Shown one piece after another: positions 1 through 7,683 of a stretch of 64,000 nucleotides of DNA (positions are counted from its first letter, which is position 1; the number at the start of each line of letters is the position of its first letter). The translations under genes and the position numbers were made by a program. The stretch comes from Acidobacteriota bacterium (lineage in GTDB: Bacteria; Acidobacteriota; Terriglobia; UBA7540): the NCBI GenBank assembly GCA_004298155.1, contig SCRD01000012.1, positions 1 to 64,000 of the forward strand. The letters run 5' to 3'. The notes beneath the pieces were generated by a model. The model searched no databases, was not told the DNA's origin, and worked only from the letters and a program-made list of their open reading frames with translations.

Positions 1-465
1 CGGCGAGCCAATCCCGTTGCGGTTCAGGATTCCATGCACACAGTTCTTGGCCCGCGTTGCCCACTGCACGGTGTGCACTCGATAGCGCAGCAGCTGCCGC
101 TGCTCCCGCACCGGGCGTGGCGCGATCCAGGCCTCGGCCAGGAATCCCGTCCGCAGCAGCTCGGCCAGTATCCGCGAATCCAGCCGGTCGTGCTTGATCC
201 GCGCCGAAGCAATCGCCCGCGTCTTCCAAGGATGCACCAGGTGCAACTCCAGACCCAGCGGCTCGATCACGTTCAGAAAGTAATACCAGTTGAATGTCGC
301 TTCCACCGCCAGCGCCGCCGGCTTCCGCACCCTGCTGAAATATTCCACCAGCTCCCGCTTCTCCGTCCCCATCCTCCGGGACTCCACCAACTGACCGTCC
401 GCGTCGAGCACGGTCACCCAGCAACTCCTCTTGTGTAAATCCACTCCAAGATATAACTTCTCCAT
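1..465 (-). CDS. IS110-family transposase, N-terminal part (runs off the window)
   Basis: Reading the minus strand from the ATG at 465 gives 155 codons with no stop before the window edge. The start has a GGAGGGCCCCCG ribosome binding site directly upstream. The product begins MEKLYLGVDLHKRSCWV, the first aspartate strand of the DEDD RuvC-like fold of IS110 transposases. A glutamate follows in AVEATFNWYY near residue 58, then the KHDRLDSR aspartate motif near residue 92. The KHDRLDS form points to the IS110 rather than the IS1111 subgroup. These enzymes cut and join the element via a circular intermediate. The element sits upstream of the padR-permease pair, and only its 5-prime end is visible, so intactness cannot be judged. 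Confidence 0.9.
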   Translation of the reverse strand, partial: MEKLYLGVDLHKRSCWVTVLDADGQLVESRRMGTEKRELVEYFSRVRKPAALAVEATFNWYYFLNVIEPLGLELHLVHPWKTRAIASARIKHDRLDSRILAELLRTGFLAEAWIAPRPVREQRQLLRYRVHTVQWATRAKNCVHGILNRNGIGSP

Positions 466-618
466 CGGGGGCCCTCCTTTCGATCGTAAGATTTAGTCTT
501 CCAACAACCAAATCCTACTCGAATCGAGCCGCCCCCTTCATGACATCAGACGTCGCGCTCTTTGCGATGTATGCGGCCCTTCTGCTGACATTGGCGCTCG
601 TGCCTTCTGATTTACCTG

Positions 619-652
619 GTAGACAATCTACTGCCGGATGTGGTAGATTACC
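619..652 (+). promoter_or_regulatory. Putative PadR operator: two spaced dyads before padR
   Basis: Two short inverted repeats lie just upstream of the padR start: GTAGA-CAA-TCTAC at 619-631 and GGTA-GAT-TACC at 642-652. Both contain GGTAGA, at 618 and 642, a 24-base phase. PadR repressors normally bind dyads over their own promoter, so autoregulation is a reasonable inference. No binding evidence is available. Confidence 0.45.
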
Positions 653-659
653 TCCCACT

Positions 660-1022
660 ATGGCCAGGCAATCACCTGAAAAGCGAATTGAACTTGTTTA
701 TGGCTCGCTCGACATGCTGGTCCTGCGCACGTTGGTCTGGGGGCCAACGCACGGGCACGGCATTGCCAAGTCCATTGAGCGCATGTCTGATGAAATACTG
801 AAGGTGGAGCACGGATCGCTCTACCCGGCGCTCCAGCGCCTGCAGCAGGAAGGCTGGATCAAAGGCGAATGGGGCGTGTCAGAAAATAAACAGCGGGCCA
901 GGTACTACCGGCTCACGGCGGCCGGGCGGCGGCAATTGGCGGCGGAGACTTCGCGGTGGGAGCGGTTTGTGCGTGCGGTGACAAGCGTCATCAGCCCTGC
1001 CGAACCAGAGGAGGGGAAATGA
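660..1022 (+). CDS. PadR family transcriptional regulator
   Basis: A 120-residue protein starting MARQSPEKRIELVYGSLD. The PadR winged-helix domain covers nearly all of it: the LDMLVLRTL helix, GHGIAKSIE, then the VEHGSLYPALQRLQQEGWI recognition helix and wing, and a C-terminal helix ending in RFVRAVTSVI. An upstream in-frame ATG exists at 540, but the added residues do not look like the family and would cross the putative operator, so 660 is preferred. The stop overlaps the next start as ATGA (1019-1022), so the permease is translationally coupled. In Acidobacteriota this pair is very common, and PadR is presumed to repress the permease. The ligand is unknown. Confidence 0.9.
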   Translation: MARQSPEKRIELVYGSLDMLVLRTLVWGPTHGHGIAKSIERMSDEILKVEHGSLYPALQRLQQEGWIKGEWGVSENKQRARYYRLTAAGRRQLAAETSRWERFVRAVTSVISPAEPEEGK

Positions 1023-3892
1023 GCTGGCGGCGGCAGTTTGCCAAGATCGGTGCGTTGTTGCGCCGAAAGAAACCACCGGATGATCTCGGTGAGGAAATTC
1101 GTGCGCATCTGGCCATGGAAGAGCAGGAGAACCGTGAAGCCGGCATGCCGTCCGAAGAAGCCCGCTACGCAGCACTGCGCCGGTTCGGCAACGTGACCCA
1201 GGCGCAGGAAAGGAGCCGGGAGATGTGGGAATGGCAATGGCTCGAGACCCTGCTCCAGGACATCCGTTACGGCCTGCGCCAATTGCGCCGAAGTCCTGGC
1301 CTCACCGCTGTCGCCGTGCTGACGCTGGCCCTTGGAATTGGCGCCAACACCGCGATTTTTAGCTTGATTGATGCCGTCATGCTTCGTTCAATTCCGGTAC
1401 ACGATCCGTCCGGGCTGGTGGTGCTTCGCTGGAGCGCGCATCATGACAGACGCGGCCCAATCAATAGCAGTTCTTTTGGCGATTGCGATGAAAGATACGG
1501 AGGCGCCATTGCTTCCGGCTGCACATTTCCTTATCCCGTTTTACAAACGCTCCAGTCTCAATCAAAGGTATTTTCAGGAATAACAGCTTTTGGCGGTCCG
1601 GACGACTTAGTCCTGGGCGGCAAGGGATCGGCGATGATGGCGAGAGGCGAAATTGTCTCCGGCGATTACTTCTCAACCTTGGGTGTAAAAGCTGCCGTCG
1701 GCCGTACGCTCGGCCCTGGCGATGACGACCCATCCGCCTCGCCCGCCATCGTTCTAAGTTACGCCTTCTGGCAGAGCGCCTTTGGCGGCGATCGTTCTGC
1801 AGTCGGGCGCACTATCGTTTTGAACTCGGTGCCTTTCACTATTGCGGGTGTGGCCGAGCGCAGCTTTACGAATCTCGCTCCCGGCAAGACTCAGGACCTC
1901 TGGCTGCCCATCGCGATGGAGTTGCGGCTGAATATACCCTGGGCCACGGACCTTCAGTCCTTTAGAAATTGGCGGGTCGTGTTGTTGGGGCGGCTCGACC
2001 CAGGAGTCTCCATTCAAAAAGCGCAGGCGGCGGCAGACCTCGCTTTTCGGAACGAAGTGCTGCACGGCTCTGAGCCGGTGTGGAAAGTGTCCGATAACCC
2101 GAAGATTGAGCTCATTCCGGCCCAACAAGGACTTACAGGGTTTCGGGGATTCTTTTCAACGCCTCTCTACGTCCTGATGGTTGTGGTCGGGCTCATTCTC
2201 CTGATTGCCTGCGCGAATGTCGCCGGGCTGTTGCTCTCACGCGCCGCTGCGCGGCAAACGGAAATGGCGGTCCGGCTGGCAGTGGGCGCGGGGCGGCGCC
2301 GGATCGTGCGGCAATTGCTCACGGAAAGCGTGCTGCTCTCGCTGGCCAGCGGCGCGGTCGGGGTTCTATTTGCTTGCTGGGGAGTCCGGCTGATTGTTTC
2401 GCTGATTTCGTCCAGCAGGTTTGGGTCTTTCCCGTTTGTAGTCGCTCCCGATTGGCGCGTGCTTGCCTTCACTGTGTCGATCTGCTTCTTTACAGGAATC
2501 GTCTTCGGTCTCGCACCGGCATTTCGGAGCGCCCGGCTGGACCTGACGCCCGCGCTCAAAGCTAATGCCTCTTCGTCGTCGCTGAGGGGAAGGGGCACGG
2601 GAGGTCGGCTCCATCTAGGGAAATCGCTCGTGGTTGTCCAGGTGGTTCTGTCGGTCGTCGTCCTGATGGGCGGAGGTTTGCTGGTGCGAACCCTGCGGAA
2701 TCTTCGAGACATAAACCCTGGCTTTGACACACAAAACCTGCTTCTCTTCAAGATTGATCCTACCCTTCAGAAATACACTCCTTCACAAGTGCAGACCTAC
2801 TATCGTGAATTGCAACAGCGGCTGGCGGCGTTGCCCGGTGTCAGCTCGGCCAGCTATTCACACCCTGCACTGCTGAATGGAAGCCTGATGGCGACGGGCT
2901 TCCACGTCGAAGGGCAGCCGGAGAAAAAGAGCGTGCCTTCGGACCTGTTGAGCATCGGGCCGGGCTTCCTGAGCACGATGCACATTCCCTTGATGGGTGG
3001 ACGGACCTTTACGGATGAGGACTTTGAGCAGGCTGCCAAGGCGACTGCGGCTGAAGAAAAGGCCTCTGCTGCCGCAGCGCCATCTAAAACATCGCATCGG
3101 GCAACGCCGACGCAACCGGCGGTGGTGCCCCCTGTGGCTGCCCTAATCAACCAGACGTTCGCTCGCAAATACTGTCTCGGACAGAACCCGTTGGGCAAGC
3201 AGCTTATGGAGCCCGGCCCCGAGGAAGGCGGAGAAGCATCGAGTCGCAAAATGCCGCGCAGAAGCTGGGTGATCGTTGGAATTATTGGCGACACAAAATA
3301 CGAAAACCTGCGGCGGGAAATTCATCCCACAGTCTTTCTGCCGATAAGCCGCGGCGGGGCGCACTTCGAACTGCGTACGGCCGGGAATCCCGCCGCGCTG
3401 ATTCCTTCCGTTCGCCATGCCGCTGAGCTAATCAACAAAAATCTTCCTGTTTTCACAGTTCAGACCCAGACACAAAGCATCGACGAACTGTTGTTTCAGG
3501 AGCGGCTGATCGTGCGGCTCTCGGTCCTGTTTGGCCTGCTTGCCCTTCTGCTTGCCTGCATCGGGCTCTACGGCATGCTCTCCTATGAAATGGCCCGCCG
3601 CCGGCGCGAAATCGGCATCCGCATGGCGCTGGGCGCAGAGAAGGGTGATGTTTTGAGGATGGTCGTGGGACAGGGGCTCAGACTGGCATTCATCGGAATG
3701 GCCATCGGCATTGCCGGGGCGCTGGCGCTGACGCGATTTCTATCGAGCCTGCTCTACGGTGTCAAGCCCACCGATCCGCTGACGTTCGCCGCCGTCTCGC
3801 TGGTTCTGATCGCCGTCGCGCTCGCGGCCTGTTATCTCCCCGCCCGCCGCGCCGCCAAAGTCGATCCCATGGTGGCCTTACGCTACGAGTAG
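1019..3892 (+). CDS. ADOP-type duplicated ABC permease (MacB/FtsX family)
   Basis: A 957-residue inner-membrane protein. The first ~85 residues are the cytosolic N-terminal segment typical of acidobacterial duplicated permeases. Next comes a MacB-type half ([20 protein letters not shown] membrane helix, periplasmic domain, FtsX core near residues 385-500), then a second half whose FtsX core near 830-950 carries [13 protein letters not shown]. No ATPase is adjacent, which is usual for ADOP proteins. They are thought to be MacB-like exporters or envelope machines; the substrate is unknown. GAGGGG upstream and the ATGA overlap with padR fix the start. An Ala/Thr/Pro-rich stretch of about 40 residues (coordinates near 3030-3140) interrupts the second periplasmic domain and looks like a low-complexity insertion. 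Confidence 0.9.
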   Translation: MSWRRQFAKIGALLRRKKPPDDLGEEIRAHLAMEEQENREAGMPSEEARYAALRRFGNVTQAQERSREMWEWQWLETLLQDIRYGLRQLRRSPGLTAVAVLTLALGIGANTAIFSLIDAVMLRSIPVHDPSGLVVLRWSAHHDRRGPINSSSFGDCDERYGGAIASGCTFPYPVLQTLQSQSKVFSGITAFGGPDDLVLGGKGSAMMARGEIVSGDYFSTLGVKAAVGRTLGPGDDDPSASPAIVLSYAFWQSAFGGDRSAVGRTIVLNSVPFTIAGVAERSFTNLAPGKTQDLWLPIAMELRLNIPWATDLQSFRNWRVVLLGRLDPGVSIQKAQAAADLAFRNEVLHGSEPVWKVSDNPKIELIPAQQGLTGFRGFFSTPLYVLMVVVGLILLIACANVAGLLLSRAAARQTEMAVRLAVGAGRRRIVRQLLTESVLLSLASGAVGVLFACWGVRLIVSLISSSRFGSFPFVVAPDWRVLAFTVSICFFTGIVFGLAPAFRSARLDLTPALKANASSSSLRGRGTGGRLHLGKSLVVVQVVLSVVVLMGGGLLVRTLRNLRDINPGFDTQNLLLFKIDPTLQKYTPSQVQTYYRELQQRLAALPGVSSASYSHPALLNGSLMATGFHVEGQPEKKSVPSDLLSIGPGFLSTMHIPLMGGRTFTDEDFEQAAKATAAEEKASAAAAPSKTSHRATPTQPAVVPPVAALINQTFARKYCLGQNPLGKQLMEPGPEEGGEASSRKMPRRSWVIVGIIGDTKYENLRREIHPTVFLPISRGGAHFELRTAGNPAALIPSVRHAAELINKNLPVFTVQTQTQSIDELLFQERLIVRLSVLFGLLALLLACIGLYGMLSYEMARRRREIGIRMALGAEKGDVLRMVVGQGLRLAFIGMAIGIAGALALTRFLSSLLYGVKPTDPLTFAAVSLVLIAVALAACYLPARRAAKVDPMVALRYE

Positions 3893-3913
3893 CGCAGGCC
3901 CTTGCGGCCTGCG
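3893..3913 (+). terminator. Hairpin directly after the permease gene
   Basis: A perfect 8-base inverted repeat CGCAGGCC-cttgc-GGCCTGCG begins immediately after the permease stop. It lacks a clear T tract, so it may be a transcript-stabilising hairpin or a weak terminator rather than a classical intrinsic terminator. Confidence 0.5.
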
Positions 3914-3987
3914 GCTCTTGCTGATGGGGTCGAGGCGGTGATCAGTGGATCGTGGTTAGTGCAAGCCGATCACTAAATGTTAAATTT

Positions 3988-5046
3988 TCAATCTGAGATC
4001 GTGGCACGGATTGGTGAACCTGCAGACATCGCCAGGCCAACATCTGCGCCACTCGGGGACAATATCGTTCCAAAGAAATCGTCGACTCGCGCCAACACTT
4101 CCTGGGGGCGCTGGGCACTTTGGACGCTGCGCCGCAGTTCTGCTCCGTTTCTGACGCCGTGCGTGAACCAGCTTGCGAACTGCTTCATCTTTCCGATGGC
4201 GCCGGGCATCTCTTCTTCCAATAGCATGGCATAGTAATCGCGAATTAGTTGATAGCGATCGGCGTCGGAAGGCTGATCATAATGACCGCTGCGTGCAAAC
4301 GATTCCATCTGGCGGAAAATCCACGGATTGGTGGGCGCGGCACGGCCGATCATCACGGCGTCGCAGGCGGTATCGCAACGTAACCGGAGCGCGTCCTCCG
4401 GAGCCATCACGTCTCCGTTGCCAATTACTGGAATGTTGACAGCGTTTTTAACTTCCGTGATGATGTCCCAGCGCGCGCGCCCGCTGTATCCCTGGAGGCG
4501 AGTGCGCGGATGGATGGCGATGGCCTCCACGCCCGAATCTTCCGCGAGGCGCGCAACTTCCAGCGCTACAATTTCCTCGTCACTCCAGCCCGAGCGGATT
4601 TTGGCAGTGAAGGGAATACTGACCGCGGCCCGAATCTTCTGGAAAATGGACTTAAGCAGGGGCAGGTCGCGCAACAGTCCGGAGCCTCCGCACTTCACAA
4701 CTTTTTTGGCGGGGCAACCCAGGTTCAGGTCGATGATGTCAAAGCCCAGATCTTCAATCATGCGGGCAGCATCGGCCAGGTGGTTGGGGTCAGCACCGAA
4801 AATCTGTGCCGTGATCGGGCGTTCTTCTTCCGCGTAAAAGAGATAGCGGCGCGAGCGGAGATTCTGTCGGACCATCGCCTCGCTTGATACGAACTCCGTC
4901 ATGATCAGGCCGCAGCCGCCCAATCGCTTGATGAAACGCCGGAAAACGGTATCCGTTATTCCTGCCATCGGCGCCAGAATGTGGGCCGGCCGGATTCGGA
5001 CGTTGCGGATCAGCAGTTCTTGAAACAGCATAGGATAACTATTCAT
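3988..5046 (-). CDS. tRNA-dihydrouridine synthase (Dus family)
   Basis: A flavoenzyme of about 352 residues that reduces uridines in the tRNA D-loop using NAD(P)H. The TIM barrel opens with APMAGITDTVFRRF. The active-site cysteine lies in LNLGCPAKKVVKCGGSGLL. FMN-binding elements are seen in AIAIHPRTRLQGYSG and PVIGNGDV. The CDAVMIGRAAPTNPWIF segment and helical C-terminus are typical of DusB-like enzymes, but I cannot fix the subtype. The start is uncertain. The ATG at 5046 overlaps the end of the FabZ-like gene by 8 bases, and an ATG at 5031 would leave a 7-base gap. Either way it is the last gene of the minus-strand housekeeping run. Confidence 0.9.
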   Translation of the reverse strand: MNSYPMLFQELLIRNVRIRPAHILAPMAGITDTVFRRFIKRLGGCGLIMTEFVSSEAMVRQNLRSRRYLFYAEEERPITAQIFGADPNHLADAARMIEDLGFDIIDLNLGCPAKKVVKCGGSGLLRDLPLLKSIFQKIRAAVSIPFTAKIRSGWSDEEIVALEVARLAEDSGVEAIAIHPRTRLQGYSGRARWDIITEVKNAVNIPVIGNGDVMAPEDALRLRCDTACDAVMIGRAAPTNPWIFRQMESFARSGHYDQPSDADRYQLIRDYYAMLLEEEMPGAIGKMKQFASWFTHGVRNGAELRRSVQSAQRPQEVLARVDDFFGTILSPSGADVGLAMSAGSPIRATISD

Positions 5047-5515
5047 TGAGTATAGCGGCGCGGTCGGCAATTGCAAACCGCATCTGGCCCTCGGCGATGA
5101 GCTCGCTTTTTACGTAGGCCGAGCCGCGTAATTCACCAAGCGTTTCACGCAGTTTCAGCACGCGGGCTTCAAACCGCACCGTCTCGCCCGGCACGACAAT
5201 CCTGCTAATCGAGGCGGACGGAATCTGCAGGATCATGGCGATCTTGCCGGCCATCTCAGGCCGTTCCAGCACCAGAATGGCCCCGAGCTGCGTGACCGCT
5301 TCCAGCAGAATGCCGGGCGGGACCACCGGAAATGCGGGCGAGTGGCCAAGCAGGATTGCTTCATTGGCGGTGAAGTTCTTGATGCCGTGAATTTCGACCC
5401 CAGGCGTAAAACCCGTGACGCGATCCACCAGCAGAAACGGATAGCGGTGGGGCAGCGCTCGCTGGATGATGGATTCAAACGATTGGATTGTTTGTTGCGG
5501 TGCTGGGTCTGTCAT
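5039..5515 (-). CDS. fabZ: FabZ-like 3-hydroxyacyl-ACP dehydratase
   Basis: A 158-residue hotdog-fold protein. It opens with the FabZ-typical LPHRYPFLLVDRVTGF. The catalytic histidine is in LGHSPAFPVVPP and the acidic partner in GILLEAVTQLGAIL. The usual motif reads GHFPxxP, so the Phe-to-Ser change next to the histidine is unusual. The length matches the family. FabZ dehydrates 3-hydroxyacyl-ACP in type II fatty acid synthesis. The gene lies between the YhaM-like gene (31-base gap) and the Dus gene (overlap), not in a fab or lpx cluster. It could therefore be a paralogue acting on another acyl chain. Confidence 0.75.
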   Translation of the reverse strand: MTDPAPQQTIQSFESIIQRALPHRYPFLLVDRVTGFTPGVEIHGIKNFTANEAILLGHSPAFPVVPPGILLEAVTQLGAILVLERPEMAGKIAMILQIPSASISRIVVPGETVRFEARVLKLRETLGELRGSAYVKSELIAEGQMRFAIADRAAILNE

Positions 5516-5546
5516 CGGGCTGATGCCGGTCTGCGGTCAGATGAGC

Positions 5547-6542
5547 CTAGAACTTGAGCGTATCACCCTTCGCGGGAGCAGCAGCGGGCGCCGGACCGGC
5601 GGGACGCTTCAGCAATTCCCGGCCCAGCGGACGGCTGCGGGCGGTGAAATCGCCGGGACGGTCCTTGTCCGCTTCGTATTGTTCCTGCATGGCTTCAAGT
5701 TTTGAGTCCAAATCGTCCAGATAGTTCACGGCCAGCGCTTCCATGAACATCGGCTCCTTGGGCGAGCCGAATTCCAGCTTGCCGTGGTGCGAAAGAATGA
5801 TGTGCTGCAGGCGGTCCCACAACTCCGGGGGAAAATCCGGTATCTCCCGCAGCTTGTCACGGACCATTTCAACCCCCATGCTGATGTGTCCTACCAGCTG
5901 GCCGCGCGTTGAATAACTGAAACCTCGAGCGAAATTGAGCTCTTCGATTTTTCCCAGGTCGTGCAGCAGGAGCCCGGCGAGAATCAATTCGCGGTCAAGG
6001 AAAGGGTAATGGTCCGAGACGCGGTCTCCGAGTCCTACCAGGGAACTCACATGTTCAATGAGCCCGCCCAGGAAGGCATGGTGATAGGACATGGCGGCAG
6101 GCGCCAGCTTGTACTTGCGGGCGATCTCCGGATCTTCAAAAATACGGAGAAGCAACGTTTGCAGAGGGCCCTGGGCCATCTGCTTTATTCTTTTCAGCAG
6201 GCCCGCGAATAGCTTTTCAGGGTTTTGCTTTCCGTGGGGAAGATAGTCAGCAAGGTCGATGTCGGCTTCGCGGCACTTTGCGATCTTGCGCAGTGAGAGC
6301 TGAAGATTGCCCTGATAGAGCTCAACTGCAGCGGCGGCGCGCACTACGTCATCGGCTTCGAAGGCCAGGTCAGAGCTGTCGCAATCCCAGAGCTTTGCCT
6401 TGATGGTCCCGGTGGAGTCCTGAAACTCGAGATCGAGGTAAGCGCTTCCGTTGCGGGCCGTCTTGCGTTCTTTGGCGCGCACGAGAAAAGTTGTCGTAAC
6501 GTGAGTCCCGGGCTTCAGATCGGCAATGTAGGCTTCTTTCAT
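5547..6542 (-). CDS. YhaM-like 3'-5' exoribonuclease (OB fold plus HD domain)
   Basis: A 331-residue cytosolic protein. The N-terminal ~95 residues resemble an OB nucleic-acid-binding domain (TFLVRAKERKTARNGSAYLDLEFQD, GTIKAKLWD). An HD phosphohydrolase domain follows: HHAFLGGLIEHV, then LLLHDLGKIEEL with the metal-binding His-Asp pair, then HIILSHHGKLEFGSP. This architecture is that of YhaM/CBF1 exonucleases, which degrade RNA or single-stranded DNA from the 3' end. The last ~30 residues are Ala/Pro-rich, as often seen in acidobacterial homologues. The gene follows the SurA-like gene by 20 bases and is probably co-transcribed with it. Confidence 0.85.
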   Translation of the reverse strand: MKEAYIADLKPGTHVTTTFLVRAKERKTARNGSAYLDLEFQDSTGTIKAKLWDCDSSDLAFEADDVVRAAAAVELYQGNLQLSLRKIAKCREADIDLADYLPHGKQNPEKLFAGLLKRIKQMAQGPLQTLLLRIFEDPEIARKYKLAPAAMSYHHAFLGGLIEHVSSLVGLGDRVSDHYPFLDRELILAGLLLHDLGKIEELNFARGFSYSTRGQLVGHISMGVEMVRDKLREIPDFPPELWDRLQHIILSHHGKLEFGSPKEPMFMEALAVNYLDDLDSKLEAMQEQYEADKDRPGDFTARSRPLGRELLKRPAGPAPAAAPAKGDTLKF

Positions 6543-6562
6543 CCAGTTGCGCCTCCGCGAGA

Positions 6563-7585
6563 CTATTCGCTCTCATCGCCTCCGGGGGGCGCGCCGGTAT
6601 CCGCAAAACCCGGCGCCAGTCGAATGTAGCTTTGCTGCCGCAACGTCGTCAGAAAGCCCCGCATGGCTCCCGTTACCCTCTGCTCGTAGAGGTAATTCAT
6701 CACATAGTTTGAGACCTGGTCGAAGGTCGGGTGCTGCCCCACACGGCGCTCGATGACTTTGAAAATCATGTATCCGTACTGGGTTTTAATAATTTTGCTG
6801 GTATCGCCGACATCCACCTTGGCGATCGCATTAGATATCTCAGCCGAGATAGTGCCTTCCTTAAAGAACCCGACATCCCCTCCGTCTTTGGCGCTGGGAG
6901 CGTCAGAGAGTTCCTTGGCGACGTCTGAAAAACGCGAGCCACTCTGAAGTTCGCCCTGAGCCTTTTTCGCGAGTGTGTCAGCCTCACCGGCAGAATGTTT
7001 CTCAGTTGAGATCAGGATTTCCGCCAGGTGGACTCCGGGAGGTGAATCAAATTTTTCTTTGTGGGTCTCAAAATACTTCTGCGCGTCGGCCCTCGTCAGG
7101 ATGATCCTCGACCCAACCTCGCGCGAGATCACTTCGCGCATCAGCAATTGCCGCTTGATCTGATCTTTGAAATCCTCCCAGTTTCCTCCGTCTTTCTCGA
7201 CAGCATCCTGCAGGGCTTCGAGCGACGGCATGTTGTATTGCTGCCGGATTTCGTCCAGCCGCTTAATGACGTCCGTATCTACGTTGATGTCATCATCGGT
7301 GGCTTTCTGGACCATCAGGTCCTGGTCAATCAAGTCGCGGAGCAGGTCCTTGCTTTTCAGATTAAACTGCTCATCCAGCTGTGTGCCGGAATATTGCTGG
7401 GCCAGTTGTGCGTGCAAAGTGCCACGCTCTTTGTCGTACTGGCGCTGCGTAATGATCTTGTTGTTGATCCGTGCAATAATGCGCTCAACCAGCACGGTCT
7501 TGGCGTTGGCGCTCGGGGCCGTCCCGGCAACCGCCAGAGCTCCGAGTCCCAGGGCCATCAACAAGGTGAAGATTGGTTTTGGCAT
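6563..7585 (-). CDS. SurA-like periplasmic peptidyl-prolyl isomerase
   Basis: About 340 residues with an N-terminal signal peptide (ATG at 7585, MPKPIFTLLMALGLGALAVA, cleavage probably near NAKT). A GTG three codons earlier is the alternative start; GGGGTGG lies 6-9 bases before the ATG. A SurA-type N-terminal chaperone region (VERIIARINNKIITQRQYD) is followed by a parvulin domain: HLAEILIS, then LSDAPSAKDGGDVGFFKEGTI, then QYGYMIFKVIERR. Parvulins isomerise X-Pro bonds and in this architecture assist outer-membrane protein folding. It is next to mfd and the YhaM-like gene in a minus-strand run, with no outer-membrane assembly genes nearby. Confidence 0.85.
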   Translation of the reverse strand: MPKPIFTLLMALGLGALAVAGTAPSANAKTVLVERIIARINNKIITQRQYDKERGTLHAQLAQQYSGTQLDEQFNLKSKDLLRDLIDQDLMVQKATDDDINVDTDVIKRLDEIRQQYNMPSLEALQDAVEKDGGNWEDFKDQIKRQLLMREVISREVGSRIILTRADAQKYFETHKEKFDSPPGVHLAEILISTEKHSAGEADTLAKKAQGELQSGSRFSDVAKELSDAPSAKDGGDVGFFKEGTISAEISNAIAKVDVGDTSKIIKTQYGYMIFKVIERRVGQHPTFDQVSNYVMNYLYEQRVTGAMRGFLTTLRQQSYIRLAPGFADTGAPPGGDESE

Positions 7586-7683
7586 AGCGTCCACCCCAAA
7601 CAGAAACTTCTTTTCGACCCGGAAATTACGCGCCCGCCTGTGCGTTTATCTGCAGTCGCCGAAACCGCGCGCAATAAATTATG

